Shown here: positions 31,248-33,739 of the stretch, piece by piece | How the letters are laid out: each line of letters starts with the position of its first letter | Numbering within the stretch: position 1 is the stretch's first letter | Assembly (NCBI RefSeq): GCF_000508185.1 | Contig: NZ_AYOY01000162.1 | Location: 1-33,739 of the forward strand | Direction of reading: 5' to 3' | DNA length: 33,739 nt | Source of the DNA: Sphingobium sp. C100 | GTDB lineage: Bacteria; Pseudomonadota; Alphaproteobacteria; Sphingomonadales; Sphingomonadaceae | Translations under genes and position numbers: made by a program | The notes under the pieces: model-generated | The model's database searches: none | What the model saw: only the letters and a program-made list of their open reading frames with translations | Told to the model about the DNA's origin: nothing

Positions 31248-32240
31248 ATGACCAGCTTGCCCGATCCTTCGATCCCGCTTTCCCGCGAAGCCGCCGCTCA
31301 GGCGTTCGACCTGCTGTTCGACGCCGACCTGCCGGAAAGCGCCATCGCCGCCTTCCTGGTCACCATGGCACGGCGTGGCGAGACCGCGACGGAAATCGCC
31401 GCAGCCGCCCGCGCCATGCGCGCCCGGATGATCCCGGTCGCCGCGCCAGCGGGTGCAATCGACGTCTGCGGCACCGGGGGCGATGGCCATCATACGCTCA
31501 ATGTCTCGACCGCTGTCAGCCTGGTCGTGGCGGCCGCCGGCGTTCCGGTCGCCAAACATGGCAACCGCGCCGCATCGTCCAAGGCTGGCGCCGCCGATAC
31601 GCTCGAAGCGCTGGGCCTGAACCTCGACCGCGCCGCCGCGACCGCCGAAGCGACGCTCGCCGACCTTGGCATCTGCTTCCTCTTCGCGCAAAATTATCAT
31701 CCTGCGCTCAAGCGCCTTGGCCCGATCCGCAAGGCGATCGGCGAACGCACCATTTTCAACCTGATGGGACCGCTCGCCAATCCCGCCAATGTCCGGCGGC
31801 AGCTGGTCGGCATCGCCCGACCCGCCTATGTCCCCATCTATGCCGAGGCGCTGGCGGAACTGGGCGTCGACCGGGCGATGATCGTATCGGGCGACGAAGG
31901 ACTGGACGAACTGTCCCTCGCTGGCGGCAATGATCTGGCCGAAGTGAAAGACCATGATCTGGTCGCGATGCATCGCCTGACCGCCGCCGAACTCGGCCTC
32001 TCGACCCGGCCGGTCGCGGCGATCCGCGGCGGGGACGCCGCCCATAATGCCGCCGCCCTGCGCGCGCTGCTGCAAGGGGAGCCGGGCGCCTATCGCGATG
32101 CGGTGCTGCTGAACGCCGCCGTCGCGCTGGTCGTGGCCGACGCTGCCGCCGACCTGCGCGAAGGGGTGGAGGAAGCGGCCGAGACCATCGACCGCGGCCT
32201 TGCCAACGCCCTTCTGAATTGCTGGATTGCCTTTCAATGA
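31248..32240 (+). CDS. trpD: Anthranilate phosphoribosyltransferase
   Basis: A 330-residue enzyme joining anthranilate and PRPP, the second step of the tryptophan branch. The PRPP/glycine-rich motif [17 protein letters not shown] (~72-88) and [21 protein letters not shown] (~104-124) are typical, as is [17 protein letters not shown]. The ATG at 31248 lies 52 bp after trpG and is preceded by aaggcaggcgcg. The stop overlaps trpC by 4 bp. Confidence 0.96.
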   Translation: MTSLPDPSIPLSREAAAQAFDLLFDADLPESAIAAFLVTMARRGETATEIAAAARAMRARMIPVAAPAGAIDVCGTGGDGHHTLNVSTAVSLVVAAAGVPVAKHGNRAASSKAGAADTLEALGLNLDRAAATAEATLADLGICFLFAQNYHPALKRLGPIRKAIGERTIFNLMGPLANPANVRRQLVGIARPAYVPIYAEALAELGVDRAMIVSGDEGLDELSLAGGNDLAEVKDHDLVAMHRLTAAELGLSTRPVAAIRGGDAAHNAAALRALLQGEPGAYRDAVLLNAAVALVVADAAADLREGVEEAAETIDRGLANALLNCWIAFQ

Positions 32241-33028
32241 CCAACAAGCTGATCGAGATATGCGATTATAAGCGTGAGGATGTCGCGCGCCGCAAGGCTG
32301 CGACCTCCGTCGCCGCGCTCCATGCCCGCGCCAGCGAGCAGACGCCGCCGCGCGGTTTCCGCAAGGCGCTGGACGCCGCCGCGCTGTCGGGTTTCGGCCT
32401 GATCGCCGAGGTGAAGAAGGCGAGCCCGTCCAAGGGCCTGATCCGCGCCGACTTCGATCCGCCGGCCCATGCCCGCGCTTATGCCGCAGGCGGCGCGGCC
32501 TGCCTGTCGGTCCTGACAGACGAACCTTATTTCCAGGGCCATGACGATTATCTGAAGGCCGCCCGGTCGGCGTGCGCCCTGCCGGTGCTGCGCAAGGATT
32601 TCCTCGTCGACCCCTGGCAGGTGCTGGAAAGCCGCGCGCTTGGCGCCGACGCGATTCTCATCATCGTCGCCGCGCTGGATGACGGCCAGATGCAGGAGAT
32701 TGAGGATGCCGCGCTCGGCCTGGGCATGGACGCCCTGATCGAGGTGCATGACGAAGCGGAACTGGACCGCGCACTCGCGCTGCGCTCCCGCCTGATCGGG
32801 GTGAATAATCGCGACCTGCGCGACTTCAGCGTCGATTTCGCCCGCACCTATGATCTCGTGGGCAAAGCGCCGGAAGGCTGCACCTTCGTCGCCGAAAGCG
32901 GCCTCACCGGCCATACCGACCTTGTTGCAATGGCCGACCATGGCGTGCGCTGCTTCCTGGTCGGCGAAACGCTGATGCGCCAAGGCGATGTCGAAGCGGC
33001 CACCCGCAATCTGCTGACCGGGGCATGA
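32237..33028 (+). CDS. trpC: Indole-3-glycerol phosphate synthase
   Basis: A 263-residue TIM-barrel enzyme closing the indole ring in tryptophan synthesis. Catalytic motifs are [11 protein letters not shown] (Glu/Lys), [13 protein letters not shown] (Lys), [15 protein letters not shown] (Asn) and FVAESGLTG (Glu/Ser). The ATG at 32237 overlaps the trpD stop (ATGA) and gives [16 protein letters not shown], the usual start; an upstream in-frame start at 32219 is less likely. It overlaps moaC by 4 bp. Confidence 0.96.
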   Translation: MTNKLIEICDYKREDVARRKAATSVAALHARASEQTPPRGFRKALDAAALSGFGLIAEVKKASPSKGLIRADFDPPAHARAYAAGGAACLSVLTDEPYFQGHDDYLKAARSACALPVLRKDFLVDPWQVLESRALGADAILIIVAALDDGQMQEIEDAALGLGMDALIEVHDEAELDRALALRSRLIGVNNRDLRDFSVDFARTYDLVGKAPEGCTFVAESGLTGHTDLVAMADHGVRCFLVGETLMRQGDVEAATRNLLTGA

Positions 33029-33498
33029 CCGGCCTCACCCATCTGGACAAGGATGGCGCGGCGCGCATGGTCGATGTGTCGGCCAAGTCCGTCACTGCGC
33101 GCGAGGCCGTCGCCGCCGGTCGCATCGGCATGAGCGCCGAGGCCGCCAGCGCGATCGCCGCCGGCCTCGTCAAGAAGGGCGATGTGCTCGCCGTTGCGCG
33201 GGTCGCGGGCATCATGGCGGCCAAGCGCACCGCCGACCTCATCCCGCTTTGCCACCCGATCACGCTCAGCGCCGTCACCGTCGATTTCGACCTGCATGAC
33301 GACGGCGTCAGCGTCACCGCCACCGCCCGGACCTCCGGCCAGACTGGGGTGGAAATGGAGGCGCTGACTGCTGCGACAGTTGCGCTGCTGACCGTCTATG
33401 ACATGGCCAAGGCGCTCGACAAGGCCATGGTCATCGGCGACGTCCGCCTGATCGCCAAGAGCGGCGGCAAGTCGGGCGACTGGGTTCGCACGCCATGA
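33025..33498 (+). CDS. moaC: Cyclic pyranopterin monophosphate synthase
   Basis: A 157-residue enzyme forming cyclic pyranopterin monophosphate in molybdenum cofactor synthesis. Conserved are [57 protein letters not shown] and the final [13 protein letters not shown] overlaps link it to trpC before and moeA after, tying molybdenum cofactor genes translationally to the trp genes. Full length. Confidence 0.97.
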   Translation: MTGLTHLDKDGAARMVDVSAKSVTAREAVAAGRIGMSAEAASAIAAGLVKKGDVLAVARVAGIMAAKRTADLIPLCHPITLSAVTVDFDLHDDGVSVTATARTSGQTGVEMEALTAATVALLTVYDMAKALDKAMVIGDVRLIAKSGGKSGDWVRTP

Positions 33499-33739
33499 CC
33501 CTGCTCCCGGTCGCCGAGGCGCAGGCTCGCCTGTTCGCTCTGGCCAACCGCTTGCCGACCGAGACCGTCCCGGTCGCTCAAGCGGTCGGGCGCTGGCTGG
33601 CGCGCGATCTGGTCGCGCTGCGCGACCAACCCTGGACTGACCTGTCGGCGATGGACGGCTATGCCGTGCGCGCGGCCGAATATCCCGGCCCTTGGCGCGT
33701 GAGCAGCGAAAGCGCGGCGGGAACCGGCGCCTTGCCGCC
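33495..33739 (+). CDS. moeA: Molybdopterin molybdenumtransferase, N-terminal part only
   Basis: The open frame starts at the ATG overlapping the moaC stop and runs off the window end. The 81 visible residues begin [17 protein letters not shown] and contain the MoeA hallmark [17 protein letters not shown], plus AAGTGALPA at the edge. MoeA inserts molybdate into adenylylated molybdopterin. The remaining ~300 residues lie outside. Confidence 0.93.
   Translation, partial: MTLLPVAEAQARLFALANRLPTETVPVAQAVGRWLARDLVALRDQPWTDLSAMDGYAVRAAEYPGPWRVSSESAAGTGALP

Overview
The window looks like a chromosomal segment of a sphingomonad-type alphaproteobacterium (Sphingobium/Sphingomonas-like). The grounds are high GC, a fused ispDF gene, a circularly permuted two-piece tmRNA, a large TonB-dependent receptor and trpD-trpC-moaC-moeA in one overlapping run. 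Genus is inference. There are no insertion sequences, integrases, CRISPR arrays or prophage genes, so this is backbone DNA.

Layout. 1-4633: housekeeping genes (3' part of ispDF, cinA-type amidohydrolase, convergent lipA-ratA, beta-carbonic anhydrase, a NYN-LOTUS protein, acylphosphatase). 4634-4906: an intergenic stretch with an inverted repeat, a possible small RNA and a minus-strand terminator. 4907-8747: ettA, a secreted M28 peptidase, a small lipoprotein with its terminator, a 26-residue membrane protein and tRNA-Pro(TGG). 8748-20867: a complete type II secretion operon on the minus strand, gspC-D-E-F-G-H-I-J-K-L-M-N-O, nearly all genes overlapping by 4-14 bp. 20868-23122: a divergent 2OG-Fe(II) oxygenase and a CYTH-CHAD protein. 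23272-27656: a surface lipoprotein with a Pro-Thr stalk followed by a TonB-dependent receptor. 27994-29554: a small TPR-like secreted protein, ssrA (tmRNA) and a hemerythrin-like protein. 29774-33739: an NRDE protein, then trpG, trpD, trpC, moaC and the start of moeA.

The most interesting reading is that 8.7-28.4 kb is a phosphate-scavenging secretion island. A three-fold, 11-bp-phased direct repeat resembling a PHO box sits just upstream of gspC. A weaker one sits upstream of the lipoprotein-receptor pair. A polyphosphate-type CYTH-CHAD gene lies between them. The arrangement recalls the elpS/T2SS locus of Caulobacter, where a phosphate-starvation lipoprotein is released with T2SS help. Regulation and function here are inferred, not shown.

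The secretion operon also carries several tandem duplications. A 74-bp direct duplication breaks gspL by frameshift; deleting one copy restores a 372-residue GspL. The prepilin leaders of gspJ (four 33-bp units) and gspH (two units at 33-bp spacing) contain repeated copies of the cleavage-site segment itself. The secretion system may therefore be off, switchable, or mis-assembled in this sequence.
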